Assembly: GCF_030499575.1 (NCBI RefSeq)
Contig: NZ_JASTLC010000001.1
Location: forward strand, 6,658,001 to 6,722,000
Length of the DNA stretch: 64,000 nt
Source: Streptomyces sp. DG2A-72
GTDB taxonomy: Bacteria; Actinomycetota; Actinomycetes; Streptomycetales; Streptomycetaceae
Reading direction: 5' to 3'
Shown here: positions 35,659 through 46,165 of the stretch, in pieces
Layout of the letters: each line of letters opens with the position of its first letter
Numbering within the stretch: position 1 is the first letter of the stretch
Notes under the pieces: generated by a model
Told to the model about the DNA's origin: nothing
Seen by the model: the letters and a program-made list of their open reading frames with translations, nothing else
Databases searched by the model: none
Position numbers and translations under genes: made by a program

Positions 35659-36246
35659 CCCTCCGCACCGTACGACCGCGCCGGGCCCCCTCCGCGCCGA
35701 GGAGGGGGCCCGGCGCGGCTGCGTTCGAGCAGACATAGAGAGAAGGCATAGGGAAAACCCTCGTCTTCACTCAGGAAGCTCACAGGCCACACGAAACGGC
35801 TTACCCTGCTGCCGACGCGCCCCGTTCTGGTCCTGACGTCTCGTCAAGGACCGCGCGTCCGGGCCTCGCGGGCATGCCGATGGCACCCCGCGCATGGATC
35901 ACCGTAACCGCAACTGGTTTTCTCCTCCGGATCGTCCGGTATGCGGACGCCTGCGACCGATAGGTGTGTAACAAGTCCGTTTCGCAGGGATCTTTCGGCA
36001 AACGCTTTGTCCGGATTTTGGAAGAAGTATGCGCCAGGTGTGATCGAACCGAGACCTTGAGGGTGTGGTTCGGCCATCGGCCCATGGCAGATAGTTAGGC
36101 GCGTAGAGCTCGGACTAACGGGTCACGCGCTGCAGGCGGCGCCGACTCACGAGCGTGGGGGCACTTGACTATCTCCGGCACCGGTGACGGTGGCGTGTCG
36201 TGTGCTCCCCCTTGCGGTGAACCAATGGACTCATGAGGAGGAACCC
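35659..36246. other. Long intergenic region upstream of the first peptide transporter operon
   Basis: In 588 bases there is the typA terminator (35676-35718), then an unusually AT-rich block (about 35920-36090) and the ribosome binding site GAGGAGGA of the next gene. A long leader and regulated promoter are likely. I could not assign a -35/-10 pair, and no gene was seen. Confidence 0.5.
35676..35718 (+). terminator. Strong terminator after typA
   Basis: An 18-bp perfect stem (beginning CCGCGCCGGGCCCC) closes a 7-base loop 18 bases after the typA stop codon. Confidence 0.9.
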
Positions 36247-37872
36247 ATGCGTGGTGCCAAGAGCGCCAAGTGGGTCGCGATAGCCGCGGTTGTGGCGCTG
36301 GCCGCGACCGCCTGTGGTGGCAGTGACGGCGACAGCGGCAATGACAGCAACGCCGCCGTCGATCCGAACGGCAAGTTCTCGATCGAGGTGGGTGAGCCGC
36401 AGAACCCGCTGCAGCCGGCCAACACCATGGAGTCCAACGGCAGCATCGTCACCCGGGCGCTGTTCACCGGGCTCGTCGACTACGACTCGTCCGGCAAGAT
36501 CGTCATGATGAACGCCCAGTCGGTGGACACCACCGACAACAAGACGTTCACGGTCAAGCTGAAGCCCGGCTGGAAGTTCCACGACGGCACCCCCGTGACC
36601 GCCGAGTCCTACGTCAAGGCGTGGAACTGGGCCGCCGCCCCGGCCAACAAGCAGACCAACAGCTTCTGGTTCTCGGACATCCAGGGCTACGCCGACGTCG
36701 CCCCCGAGAAGGGCAAGCCGAAGGCCACCGAGATGTCCGGCCTGAAGGTCGTCGACGACAACACCTTCACCATCACCCTCACCAGCCCGATCCCGTACTT
36801 CGTGTACAAGCTGGGCTACGAGGTCTTCTCCCCGCTGCCCGAGTCCTTCTACAAGGACCCGAAGGCCGCGGGCGAGAAGCCGATCGGCAACGGCCCCTAC
36901 AAGTTCGTCAGCTGGGACCACAAGAAGCAGATCGAGGTCGTCCGCAACGACGACTACCAGGGACCGAACAAGGCCAAGAACGGTGGTGTGATCTTCAAGA
37001 ACTACACCAACCTGGAGACGGCCTACGAGGACCTGAAGTCCGGCAACGTCGACGTCCTGCGCCAGATCGCCCCCCGTGACCTGCCCGTCTACAAGCAGGA
37101 CCTCGGCGACCGCGCTGTCGACCAGGCCTACTCCGCGATCCAGACGATCGCCCCCGCCTTCTACACCAAGCAGTGGAAGGGCATCGACCCCAAGGTCCTC
37201 CAGGGCCTGTCGATGGCGATCGACCGCAACACCATCACCAAGACGGTGCTCCAGGGCACCCGCGAGCCCGCCACCGGCTGGGTCGCCAAGGGCGTCCTCG
37301 GCTACCAGCCGAGCCTGGGCACCGACATCTTCACCTACGACCCGGCCAAGGCCAAGGCGCTCATCAAGGAGGGCGGCGGCGTTCCGGGCAACAAGATCTC
37401 CATCCAGTACAACGCGGACGGCGGTCACAAGGAGTGGGTGGAGGCGGTCTGCGGCTCCATCACCAAGGCCGTCGGCGTGGCGTGCACTGGTGACTCGAAG
37501 GCCGACTTCCAGGCCGACCTCCAGGCGCGTGACGCGAAGGAAGTCAAGTCGATGTACCGCTCCGGCTGGGTGCTCGACTACCCGTTCAACGCGAACTTCC
37601 TGCGTGACCTGTTCGGCACCAACTCGTCCGGCAACCAGAGCGGCTTCTCCAACCCGGAGATCGACAAGCTGATCAAGGACGCCGACGCCGCCAAGACGGA
37701 GGAGGAGTCGGAGAAGCTGTACCAGCAGCTGGAGAAGAAGCTGCCTGAGTACATGCCGAGCATTCCGCTCTGGTACTACAAGGTCAACGCGGGCTTCTCG
37801 GAGAAGGTCACCGGCGTCAAGTACGCCCAGGACGGCGACCCGATCCTGACCGGCGTTCAGGTCAAGAAGTAA
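36247..37872 (+). CDS. Oligopeptide ABC substrate-binding lipoprotein (opp operon 1)
   Basis: This 541-residue protein has a short lipoprotein signal ending LAATACGG (Cys23) and a family 5 binding domain: VGEPQNPLQPANTMESNGS, VTRALFTGLVDYD, GWKFHDGTPVTAESYVKAWN and the C-terminal LPEYMPSIPLWYYKVNAGFS. It should deliver peptides to the permeases encoded next. ATG at 36247 follows GAGGAGGA. It is first in the operon SBP-permease-permease-ATPase-ATPase. A stem-loop in the gap to the next gene may stabilise its mRNA and raise its level over the membrane parts. Closely similar to the SBP of opp operon 2 (48305). Confidence 0.95.
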   Translation: MRGAKSAKWVAIAAVVALAATACGGSDGDSGNDSNAAVDPNGKFSIEVGEPQNPLQPANTMESNGSIVTRALFTGLVDYDSSGKIVMMNAQSVDTTDNKTFTVKLKPGWKFHDGTPVTAESYVKAWNWAAAPANKQTNSFWFSDIQGYADVAPEKGKPKATEMSGLKVVDDNTFTITLTSPIPYFVYKLGYEVFSPLPESFYKDPKAAGEKPIGNGPYKFVSWDHKKQIEVVRNDDYQGPNKAKNGGVIFKNYTNLETAYEDLKSGNVDVLRQIAPRDLPVYKQDLGDRAVDQAYSAIQTIAPAFYTKQWKGIDPKVLQGLSMAIDRNTITKTVLQGTREPATGWVAKGVLGYQPSLGTDIFTYDPAKAKALIKEGGGVPGNKISIQYNADGGHKEWVEAVCGSITKAVGVACTGDSKADFQADLQARDAKEVKSMYRSGWVLDYPFNANFLRDLFGTNSSGNQSGFSNPEIDKLIKDADAAKTEEESEKLYQQLEKKLPEYMPSIPLWYYKVNAGFSEKVTGVKYAQDGDPILTGVQVKK

Positions 37873-37931
37873 CCGCAACGACCGTTGTCCCGGGCGCGGC
37901 GTGACCCGCCCGGGGAACGGCAGCGGCCGGG

Positions 37932-37978
37932 GGGCCCTTTCCACCCGCATCTTCAGGTGATGCGTGGGGAAAGGGCCC
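37932..37978 (+). terminator. Stem-loop between binding-protein and permease genes
   Basis: A 20-base arm GGGCCCTTTCCACCCGCATC pairs with GATGCGTGGGGAAAGGGCCC (two mismatches) around a 7-base loop. No T-run follows, so it probably protects or attenuates rather than ends transcription. Confidence 0.75.
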
Positions 37979-38012
37979 GTTGGCTGCCCGCCGTGACTGA
38001 CATGGAGGCACA

Positions 38013-38945
38013 ATGGGGCGCTACGTCGCACGACGACTGCTCCAGATGATCCCGGTGTTCATCGGGACAACTCTGCTGATCTTTCTCATGGTCTACGCCC
38101 TGCCCGGTGACCCCGTGCGCGGGCTCTTCGGCGACAAGGCCGGTGATCCGCGGGTCATCGCGGCGCTGAGACATGAGTACGGCCTGGACCAGCCGATCCT
38201 GGTGCAGTACTGGAACTACATGAAGGACATGATCCTGCATGGCGACTTCGGCACGCAGATCGCCAGCGGACGGCCCGTCACGGACGTACTGGGCGATGCC
38301 TTCCCGGTGACCCTGCGCCTCGCATCGCTGGCCTTCGCCATCGAGGCCGTCCTGGGCATCGCTCTGGGCGTGCTGGCGGGCCTGCGCGCAGGGCGGCTCA
38401 CCGACAACGTGATCCTCGTGATCACGCTGCTGTTCATCTCGATTCCGATCTTCGTCCTCGGCTTCATCTGCAAGCTGGTCTTCGCCGAGCAGCTCCACTG
38501 GTTGGACCCGAACGTCAATGACTCGACGAACTACGGCCAGTTGCTGATGCCGGCCATCGTCCTGGCGACGGCGTCACTGGCCTATGTGACCCGGCTGACC
38601 CGGACCTCGATTGCCGAGAACCGGCGTGCGGACTACGTCCGCACTGCGATCGCCAAGGGGCTGCCCAGGAGCCGTGTGGTGGGCGTCCACGTCATGCGCA
38701 ACTCGCTGATCCCCGTGATCACTTACCTGGGTACCGACATCGGTGCGCTGATGGGTGGCGCCATCGTCACCGAGGGCCTGTTCAACATCCAGGGAGTGGG
38801 CGGCACGATCTACGAGTCCCTCGTACGCCGAGAGGGCACCACTCTGGTCGGCCTGGTGACGATCCTCGTCCTCGTCTATCTCCTTGCCAACCTGCTCGTC
38901 GACCTGCTCTACGCGGTCCTTGACCCGAGGATTCGCTATGCCTGA
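38013..38945 (+). CDS. Oligopeptide ABC permease (OppB-like, opp operon 1)
   Basis: The 310-residue protein starts with the conserved GRYVARRLLQMIPVFIGTTL first helix of OppB/DppB permeases and has six transmembrane helices. The EAA loop (DYVRTAIAKGLPRSRVVGVH, about residue 210) contacts the ATPases; the end reads NLLVDLLYAVLDPRIRYA, the family hallmark. ATG at 38013 follows GGAGG. Its stop overlaps the next permease start by eight bases, so the two channel subunits are made together. Confidence 0.95.
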   Translation: MGRYVARRLLQMIPVFIGTTLLIFLMVYALPGDPVRGLFGDKAGDPRVIAALRHEYGLDQPILVQYWNYMKDMILHGDFGTQIASGRPVTDVLGDAFPVTLRLASLAFAIEAVLGIALGVLAGLRAGRLTDNVILVITLLFISIPIFVLGFICKLVFAEQLHWLDPNVNDSTNYGQLLMPAIVLATASLAYVTRLTRTSIAENRRADYVRTAIAKGLPRSRVVGVHVMRNSLIPVITYLGTDIGALMGGAIVTEGLFNIQGVGGTIYESLVRREGTTLVGLVTILVLVYLLANLLVDLLYAVLDPRIRYA

Positions 38946-39882
38946 TGTGACCAAGACCGATGTCAAGAGGGCTGTACAGGGCGGCCCGACGCCCGCGGTG
39001 ACGCTGCCGGACTCCAAACCGGAGAAGGGCCGCAGCCTCTGGGGCGACGCCTGGGCCGACCTGCGCCGCAGCTGGATCTTCATCATCTCCAGCGCGCTGA
39101 TCTTCATCCTGCTGCTGATCACCTTCTTCCCCGGGTGGTTCACCAGCGCGCAGCCGATCCTCGGCGACCTGTCCAAGCACTACCTGCAGAAGCCCAAGCT
39201 GGGTGAGATCGGTTCGCCCGACTGGCTCGGCTACGACCAGCAGGGCCGCAGCGTGTACGCCCGTGTCATCTACGGCACCCGGGCCTCCATAGCCGTCGGC
39301 TTCGGCACCACCCTGGTCGTCACGCTGGTGGGCGGCACGGTCGGCATGATCGCCGGTTACTTCGGCGGCGTCGTCGACTCGATCCTGTCGCGGCTGACGG
39401 ACGTGTTCTTCGGTATTCCGTTCCTGCTCGGCACCATGGTCTTCCTCAACTCCTTCACGGAGCGCACGCCCTGGATCGTCATCGGCGCACTGGGCTTCTT
39501 CGGCTGGACGCAGATCTCCCGGGTGATGCGCGGTGCGGTGATCACCACCAAGCAGTCCGACTACGTGCAGGCGGCCAAGGCCCTCGGCGCGAGCACCCCG
39601 CGGATCATGTTCCGGCACATCCTGCCGAACACCCTGGCCCCGGTGATCGTCGTCGCCACCATCTCGCTCGGCGTCTACATCACGGCCGAGGCCACGCTGT
39701 CCTTCCTGGGCCTGGGGCTCACCGGCGCCTCGTGGGGCAACGACATCTCCGACGGCGGCAACCAGATCCGCGTGGCCCAGTGGATCATGCTCTACCCGTC
39801 GATCATGCTCAGCATCACGGTGCTGGCGTTCATCATGCTCGGTGAGGCCGTACGCAACGCCCTCGACCCGAAGATGCGCTGA
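38938..39882 (+). CDS. Oligopeptide ABC permease (OppC-like, opp operon 1)
   Basis: The 314-residue partner permease has a cytoplasmic N-terminus (about 40 residues), the first transmembrane helix, an outside loop with GSPDWLGYDQQGRSVYARVIYG, then five more helices. The EAA motif is QAAKALGASTPRIMFRHILPN; the tail GEAVRNALDPKMR is characteristic. It overlaps the OppB-like gene by eight bases (ATGCCTGA) and is followed after 11 bases by the first ATPase gene. Confidence 0.95.
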   Translation: MPDVTKTDVKRAVQGGPTPAVTLPDSKPEKGRSLWGDAWADLRRSWIFIISSALIFILLLITFFPGWFTSAQPILGDLSKHYLQKPKLGEIGSPDWLGYDQQGRSVYARVIYGTRASIAVGFGTTLVVTLVGGTVGMIAGYFGGVVDSILSRLTDVFFGIPFLLGTMVFLNSFTERTPWIVIGALGFFGWTQISRVMRGAVITTKQSDYVQAAKALGASTPRIMFRHILPNTLAPVIVVATISLGVYITAEATLSFLGLGLTGASWGNDISDGGNQIRVAQWIMLYPSIMLSITVLAFIMLGEAVRNALDPKMR

Positions 39883-39893
39883 GGGAGGCGTAC

Positions 39894-40935
39894 GTGACCG
39901 TCATCGAAGAAACAGCCGTGCCCTCGCCCCGCGACGGCGACGGCTCCCCGTTGCTCGAAGTGCGTGACCTGCACGTCGAGTTCCACACCCGCGAGGGCCT
40001 GGCCAAGGCCGTCAACGGCGTCAACTACACCGTCAGCGCGGGCGAGACCCTCGCCGTGCTCGGCGAGTCCGGCTCCGGCAAGTCCGTGACCGCGCAGGCC
40101 ATCATGGGCATCCTCGACATGCCCCCGGCGCGGATCCCGAAGGGCGAGATCCTCTTCCGTGGCCAGGACATGCTGACCATGTCGGGCGAGGAGCGCCGCA
40201 AGATCCGGGGACAGAAGATCGCCATGATCTTCCAGGACGCGCTCAGCTCGCTGAACCCGGTGCTCAGCGTCGGCTACCAGCTCGGTGAGATGTTCCGCGT
40301 CCACCAGGGCCTGTCCAAGAAGGACGCCAAGGCCAAGGCGATCGAGCTGATGGACCGGGTGAAGATCCCGGCCGCCGCGGCGCGGGTGGGCGACTACCCG
40401 CACCAGTTCTCCGGCGGTATGCGCCAGCGCATCATGATCGCCATGGCGCTGGCCCTGGAGCCGGATCTGATCATCGCCGACGAGCCGACCACGGCCCTCG
40501 ACGTGACCGTTCAGGCCCAGGTCATGGATCTGCTCGCGGAGTTGCAGCGCGAGTACAACATGGGCCTGATCCTGATCACCCACGACCTCGGTGTGGTCGC
40601 CGACGTCGCGGACAAGATCGCCGTGATGTACGCGGGCCGGATCGTGGAGCGTGCCCCGGTGCACGAGCTGTACAGGCGCCCCGCGCACCCGTACACGCGG
40701 GGTCTGCTGGACTCGATCCCGCGCCTGGACCAGAAGGGCCAGGAGCTCTACGCGATCAAGGGTCTGCCGCCCAACCTGCTGCGCATTCCGTCCGGTTGCG
40801 CCTTCAACCCGCGCTGCCCCAAGGCGACGGACCTGTGCCGTACGGAGATCCCGGACCTCAAGCCGGTCACCGAGCAGGACGGCACCGAACTGGTGGGCCG
40901 CGGTTCGGCCTGCCACTTCTGGAAGGAGACGATCC

Positions 40936-40943
<8 letters not shown>
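39894..40943 (+). CDS. Oligopeptide ABC ATPase (OppD-like, opp operon 1)
   Basis: This 349-residue ATPase has Walker A GESGSGKS (about 58-65), the signature FSGGMRQR, Walker B LIIADEP and the D-loop ALD. The C-terminal oligopeptide extension with [17 protein letters not shown] cysteines, which may bind an iron-sulfur cluster in some relatives, is present. GTG at 39894 follows GAGGGAGG. It forms the asymmetric ATPase pair with the next gene, which overlaps it by eight bases. Confidence 0.95.
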
Positions 40944-42084
<1,141 letters not shown>

Positions 42085-42098
42085 TCCACCTCCACACG

Positions 42099-42132
42099 GG
42101 TTCCCGGCACCTCATCCAGGGTGCCGGGAACC
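42099..42132. terminator. Terminator between convergent transporter operons
   Basis: A 13-bp perfect stem (GGTTCCCGGCACC) closes an 8-base loop, followed by GGCGTTTTC. It lies 14 bases after the opp operon 1 stop and 15 bases past the dpp-like operon stop on the other strand, so it may serve both. Confidence 0.85.
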
Positions 42133-42147
42133 GGCGTTTTCACACCG

Positions 42148-43143
42148 CTACGTCGTGACCCGCGCCCGCGCCCAATGACAAGCCACCTGCGCCCCACCAC
42201 CCCCGCCCAGCACCTCCAGATCCCGCGTCCGGCACGCGTCCGCGACGCCCGCTGCCTCCGCCTCGCCGTTCGCCAGGATCTGGCAGCGGGCGTGGAAGCG
42301 GCAGCCGGAGGGGATGCGGGAGGGGTCGGGGGGCTCGCCGGTCAGGACCACCGGGGTGCCGGGGGCCTCGGGGACGACGGACAGCAGGGCCTGGGTGTAC
42401 GGGTGTTGAGGTGCTGTCAGGACGTCCTCGACAGCGCCCGTCTCCACGATCCGGCCCAGGTACATCACCGCGACCCGGTCGGCGATGTTCCACGCCAGGC
42501 CGAGGTCGTGGGTCACCACCAGCGCCGCCAGGCCCAGTTCGTCGCGGAGCCGTAGCAGCAGGGCGAGGATCTCGCCGCGTACGGAGGCGTCGAGTGAGGC
42601 CACCGGTTCGTCCGCGATGATCAGTTCGGGGTTCAGGACCAGCGCTCCCGCGATCACCACGCGTTGCCGCTGGCCGCCGGACAACTCGTGCGGGTAGCGC
42701 AGGAAGAAGCGCTCGGGTGGGCGCAGTCCGGCCCGGGAGAGGGCCTGCGTCACCGCCTCCCGCTCGTCACCGTCGTAGCCATGGATCCGCAGGCCCTCCG
42801 CCACCGCGTCGTACACGGTGTGCCGTGGGTTCAGCGAGCCGGACGGGTCCTGGAGCACCAACTGCACGCGCCGGCGGTAGGACTTGAGCGCCCGGGAGGT
42901 GTACGACAGCGGCTTCCCGGCGAAGCCGACGCGCCCCGCCGTCGGAGTCACCAGCCCGAGCAGCGCCCGCGCCAGCGTCGTCTTGCCGCACCCCGACTCG
43001 CCGACCAGCGCCACGATCTCCCCGGCCCTGATGTCGAGGTCGACACCGTCCACGGCCCGGGCGGAAGCGGCACCATGGCGGCCGGGGAAGGTGACGTGCA
43101 GGCCTTCGGCGGTGAGCAGGGGCGGGGATGTACTCGTCTTCAC
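42148..43143 (-). CDS. Dipeptide/oligopeptide ABC ATPase (DppF-like, dpp operon)
   Basis: The 331-residue ATPase has Walker A GESGCGKTT, signature LSGGQRQR, Walker B LIIADEP and the SGCRFHARCQ C-terminal cysteine extension. It ends with an Ala/Gly-rich stretch. GTG at 43143 follows GAGGAG and overlaps the stop of the preceding ATPase gene by four bases. It is the last gene of an operon read right to left: SBP (46166), permeases (45132, 44242), ATPases (43140, 42148). Confidence 0.93.
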   Translation of the reverse strand: MKTSTSPPLLTAEGLHVTFPGRHGAASARAVDGVDLDIRAGEIVALVGESGCGKTTLARALLGLVTPTAGRVGFAGKPLSYTSRALKSYRRRVQLVLQDPSGSLNPRHTVYDAVAEGLRIHGYDGDEREAVTQALSRAGLRPPERFFLRYPHELSGGQRQRVVIAGALVLNPELIIADEPVASLDASVRGEILALLLRLRDELGLAALVVTHDLGLAWNIADRVAVMYLGRIVETGAVEDVLTAPQHPYTQALLSVVPEAPGTPVVLTGEPPDPSRIPSGCRFHARCQILANGEAEAAGVADACRTRDLEVLGGGGGAQVACHWARARVTT

Positions 43144-44105
43144 GTGCGGCTCCTCGCGTCCGTCACATGCACACACGCCGCCCTCCGCCCCGGCCCCGCC
43201 TCCCGCAGCGCCTGGTCCTGCGACGCGCACTCCGTCAGGGCCACCCCGCATCTGGGATGGAACGCACACCCGGAGGGGAGGTCCGAGGGGTCCGGTGGGT
43301 CACCCGCCAGGCCGCGTGGCGCGAAGCGCGACGACGGGTCGCCGATGCGGGGGAACGCGGAGGACAGGGCCTCGGCGTACGGGTGCCGCGCGTGCTCGTG
43401 GACCTCCTGGGCCGGTCCCTCCTCGACCACGCGGCCCGCGTACATCACGGCGAGCCGGTCGCAGGTGTCGGCGAGGACGGCCAGGTCGTGGCTGATCATG
43501 ATGAGGCCGAGGTCCTGCTCGGCGACGAGGCCCTCGATGAGCCGCAGGATCTGCGCCTGGATCATCACGTCGAGGGCGGTGGTCGGCTCGTCGGCGACGA
43601 CCAGCAGGGGGTCGCAGGCCAGTGCCATGGCGATCATCACCCGCTGCCGTTGGCCACCGGACAGTTCGTGCGGGTACGCGCTCGCCCTGGCCGCCGGAAG
43701 GCCCACGTGCTCCAGCAGCTCGCCCGTCCTCTTCCGCGCCGCCGCCGCGGTACCCCCGCCGTGCAGCAGGATCGGCTCGGCGATCTGGTCGCCGATGCGG
43801 TGGACGGCGTTGAGGGAGTGCATCGCCCCCTGGAAGACGATCGAGGCGCCGGCCCAGCGCACCGCCCGCACCCGCCCCCACTTCATGGTGAGCACGTCCT
43901 CGCCGTCCAGCAGCACCGATCCGCTGATCCTGGTCCCGGCCGGCAGCAGTCTCAGCAGCGCCAGTGCCAGCGTCGACTTGCCGCACCCGGACTCGCCCGC
44001 GATGCCGAGCTTCTGCCCGGCGGCCAGCGTCAGGTCGACGCCCCGCACCGCGTCCGCCCCGCCGGGGTAGGTGACCTCCAGGTTCCGGACTTCGAGCAGT
44101 GTCAC
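43140..44105 (-). CDS. Dipeptide/oligopeptide ABC ATPase (DppD-like, dpp operon)
   Basis: The 321-residue ATPase begins VTLLEVRNLEVTYPGGADA, with Walker [10 protein letters not shown] at about residues 39-47, signature LSGGQRQR, Walker B LLVVADEP and C-terminal [20 protein letters not shown] at 44105 overlaps the stop of a 47-residue remnant that is a partial copy of its own N-terminus (44102-44245), so translation passes from permease to remnant to ATPase. AAGGAGG upstream of the GTG lies within the remnant. Confidence 0.93.
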   Translation of the reverse strand: MTLLEVRNLEVTYPGGADAVRGVDLTLAAGQKLGIAGESGCGKSTLALALLRLLPAGTRISGSVLLDGEDVLTMKWGRVRAVRWAGASIVFQGAMHSLNAVHRIGDQIAEPILLHGGGTAAAARKRTGELLEHVGLPAARASAYPHELSGGQRQRVMIAMALACDPLLVVADEPTTALDVMIQAQILRLIEGLVAEQDLGLIMISHDLAVLADTCDRLAVMYAGRVVEEGPAQEVHEHARHPYAEALSSAFPRIGDPSSRFAPRGLAGDPPDPSDLPSGCAFHPRCGVALTECASQDQALREAGPGRRAACVHVTDARSRT

Positions 44106-44245
44106 TGGGTCGCCTCCTTGCTGCACCCGGACTCGTCCGTGATGCCGTGCTTCGGCCGCGCCGCCGGTGTCAGGTCGACGCCCCGCACCGCGTCCGCCTC
44201 GCTGGGGTAGGTGACCTCCAGGTTCCGGACTTCGAGCAGCGTCAA
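44102..44245 (-). pseudogene. Partial tandem copy of the DppD-like gene start, 47-residue ORF
   Basis: About 120 bases here match the first part of the ATPase gene next to it (compare 43980-44105). The reading frame is open from TTG at 44245, which overlaps the permease stop (TTGA), to a TGA at 44102-44104 that overlaps the ATPase GTG. The copy has lost the Walker A lysine-threonine end (ESGCSKEA instead of ESGCGKST), so it cannot be an ATPase. It is a decayed duplication that keeps both junctions coupled. Confidence 0.85.
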
Positions 44246-45135
44246 CGGGCCACCCCCAGCCTCGGGTTGAGCACGGTCTCCACGGCACGCCCGCACAGTG
44301 TGAACGCCAGCGCCACCACCGCGATCGCGATCCCCGGCGGCACCAGGTACCACCAGTCGCCGGAGCTGACCGCGCCTGCCTCACGCGCCTCCTGGAGCAT
44401 GCCGCCCCAGGAGACCACCGTCGGATCGCCCAGGCCCAGGAAGGCGAGTGTGGCCTCGGCGAGGATGGAGGTGGAGATCATCAAGGTCGTCTGGGCCAGG
44501 ATCAGCGGCATGACGTTCGGCAGGACGTGCCTCGACATGATGTGCCAGTGCCCGCCGCCGAGTGCCTTCGCGCGTTCGATGTACGGCCGTGATTCGACGG
44601 CCAGTGTCTGCGCCCGCACCAGCCTCGCCGTCGTCGGCCAGATCGTCACGCCGATCGCCAGCACGACCGTACCGAGCGACCGGGACATCACCGTGGCCAG
44701 CGCGATCGCCAGCACCAGCGTCGGCATCACCAGGAACCAGTCCGTGATCCGCATGACCACGGTGGCGTACGGTCCGCGGAAGTGCCCGGCCGTGATGCCG
44801 ACGAGCCCGCCGATCAGCACCGACAGCACTGCCGCCAGCAGACCCACCAGCAGTGAGACGCGCGAGCCCCACACCAGCAGGCCCAGCAGATCGCGCCCGA
44901 ACCGGTCGGTGCCCAGCGGGAATTCGGCGCTCGGGCTCTCCATCGGGTTGCCCGGCGCGTCGGTCACGCTCGCGACGTCGGAGCCGACCGTCAGCGGCGC
45001 GGTCAGCGCGACCAGAACGAAGAGGGCGAGCGCGGCCAGGCCCAGCAGGCCCGCGCGGTGCGTCCGGTACTGCTTCCAGAAGCGGGCGGCGGAGTCCCGC
45101 CGCCGCTGCCGGCTGAGCGCGGCAGCCGTCGTCAT
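44242..45135 (-). CDS. Dipeptide ABC permease (DppC-like, dpp operon)
   Basis: The 297-residue permease has six helices, the FPLGTDRFGRDLLGLLVWGSR outside/inside junction in two parts, an EAA loop (ERAKALGGGHWHIMSRHVLPN) and the family end ALAFTLCGRAVETVLNPR. ATG at 45135 overlaps the DppB-like stop by four bases. A Gly-Asp-rich segment (EAREAGAVSSGDWWYLVPPG) is usual in this subfamily. Its stop TGA overlaps the TTG start of the duplicated remnant. Confidence 0.94.
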   Translation of the reverse strand: MTTAAALSRQRRRDSAARFWKQYRTHRAGLLGLAALALFVLVALTAPLTVGSDVASVTDAPGNPMESPSAEFPLGTDRFGRDLLGLLVWGSRVSLLVGLLAAVLSVLIGGLVGITAGHFRGPYATVVMRITDWFLVMPTLVLAIALATVMSRSLGTVVLAIGVTIWPTTARLVRAQTLAVESRPYIERAKALGGGHWHIMSRHVLPNVMPLILAQTTLMISTSILAEATLAFLGLGDPTVVSWGGMLQEAREAGAVSSGDWWYLVPPGIAIAVVALAFTLCGRAVETVLNPRLGVAR

Positions 45136-46160
45136 CGGCCCACCCTCGGGTCGAGCAGCGGATAGACCAGATCCGCCACCGTGTTCATCACGACCACCGC
45201 CGCCGCGAAGACGAAGAACAGGCCTTGGACCAGGGGGAGATCTGGCACGCTCAGCGCCTGGTAGAAGAGCCCGCCCAGCCCCGGCCACGAGAAGACGGTC
45301 TCCACGAGGATCACGCCCGCGACCGTCCGGCCCAGGTTCACGAAGATCAGCGTCACGGTCGGCAGCATCGCGTTGGGCACGGCGTGCCGCCGCCGCACCA
45401 GGTCGTCCCGGAGGCCCTTGGCGCGCGCGGTCGTCAGATAGTCGCTGCCCATCTCGTCCAGCAGCGCCGAGCGGGTGACGAGCAGCGTCTGGCCGTACTC
45501 GACCGCGACCAGGGTGATCACCGGCAGTACGAGATGGTGGGCGACGTCGATGACGTACGCGAAGCCCTCCTCGCCCCCCGACTCCATGCCACCGGTCGGG
45601 AACAGGCCCGGGATCGGGCCGATGCCCACCGCGAACACGATGATGAGCAGCAGGCCGAGCCAGAAGGAGGGGATGGAGTACAACGTGAGCGCCAGGCCCG
45701 TGTTCAGGCGGTCGCCCAGCCCGCCGCGCCGCCATGCCGAGCGAGTGCCGAGGAAGATGCCCAGCGCCGTGTACAGGACGAAGGCCGTCCCCGTAAGAAT
45801 CAGCGTGTTCGGCAGCGCCTCGGTGATCTTGTCGATGACAGGAGCCCGGAACTGGTACGACGTGCCCAGGTCGCCGGTGAGCGCCTTGCCGCAGTAGTCA
45901 GCGAACTGCTCCCACAACGGCAGGTCGAGGCCGAACTCCCGGCGATACGCGGCCAGTTGCTCGTTCGACACCTGACGGCCGCCGGTCATGTGCTTCACCG
46001 GGTCACCGGGGATCAGCCGGAACAGGAAGAAGCTGGTGACCAGGACGGCGAAGAGCGAGACCACGGCGCCGCCGACCTTGCCCGCCCCGTAGCGGAGATA
46101 CCCCGTGCCCGGGCGCTCGGCCTTCTTCGGCGCCGCCGCGGCTGCCGTGTCAGTGGCCAT
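45132..46160 (-). CDS. Dipeptide ABC permease (DppB-like, dpp operon)
   Basis: The 342-residue permease has a 25-residue Ala/Lys-rich cytoplasmic tail, then the first membrane helix, the LIPGDPVKHM motif, an outside domain and the EAA loop (LTTARAKGLRDDLVRRRHA). The end NTVADLVYPLLDPRVG is characteristic. ATG at 46160 is five bases after the stop of the binding-protein gene, so co-translation is likely. Sequence is only distantly similar to the OppB-like proteins of the two opp operons. Confidence 0.94.
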   Translation of the reverse strand: MATDTAAAAAPKKAERPGTGYLRYGAGKVGGAVVSLFAVLVTSFFLFRLIPGDPVKHMTGGRQVSNEQLAAYRREFGLDLPLWEQFADYCGKALTGDLGTSYQFRAPVIDKITEALPNTLILTGTAFVLYTALGIFLGTRSAWRRGGLGDRLNTGLALTLYSIPSFWLGLLLIIVFAVGIGPIPGLFPTGGMESGGEEGFAYVIDVAHHLVLPVITLVAVEYGQTLLVTRSALLDEMGSDYLTTARAKGLRDDLVRRRHAVPNAMLPTVTLIFVNLGRTVAGVILVETVFSWPGLGGLFYQALSVPDLPLVQGLFFVFAAAVVVMNTVADLVYPLLDPRVGR

Positions 46161-46165
46161 GGACG

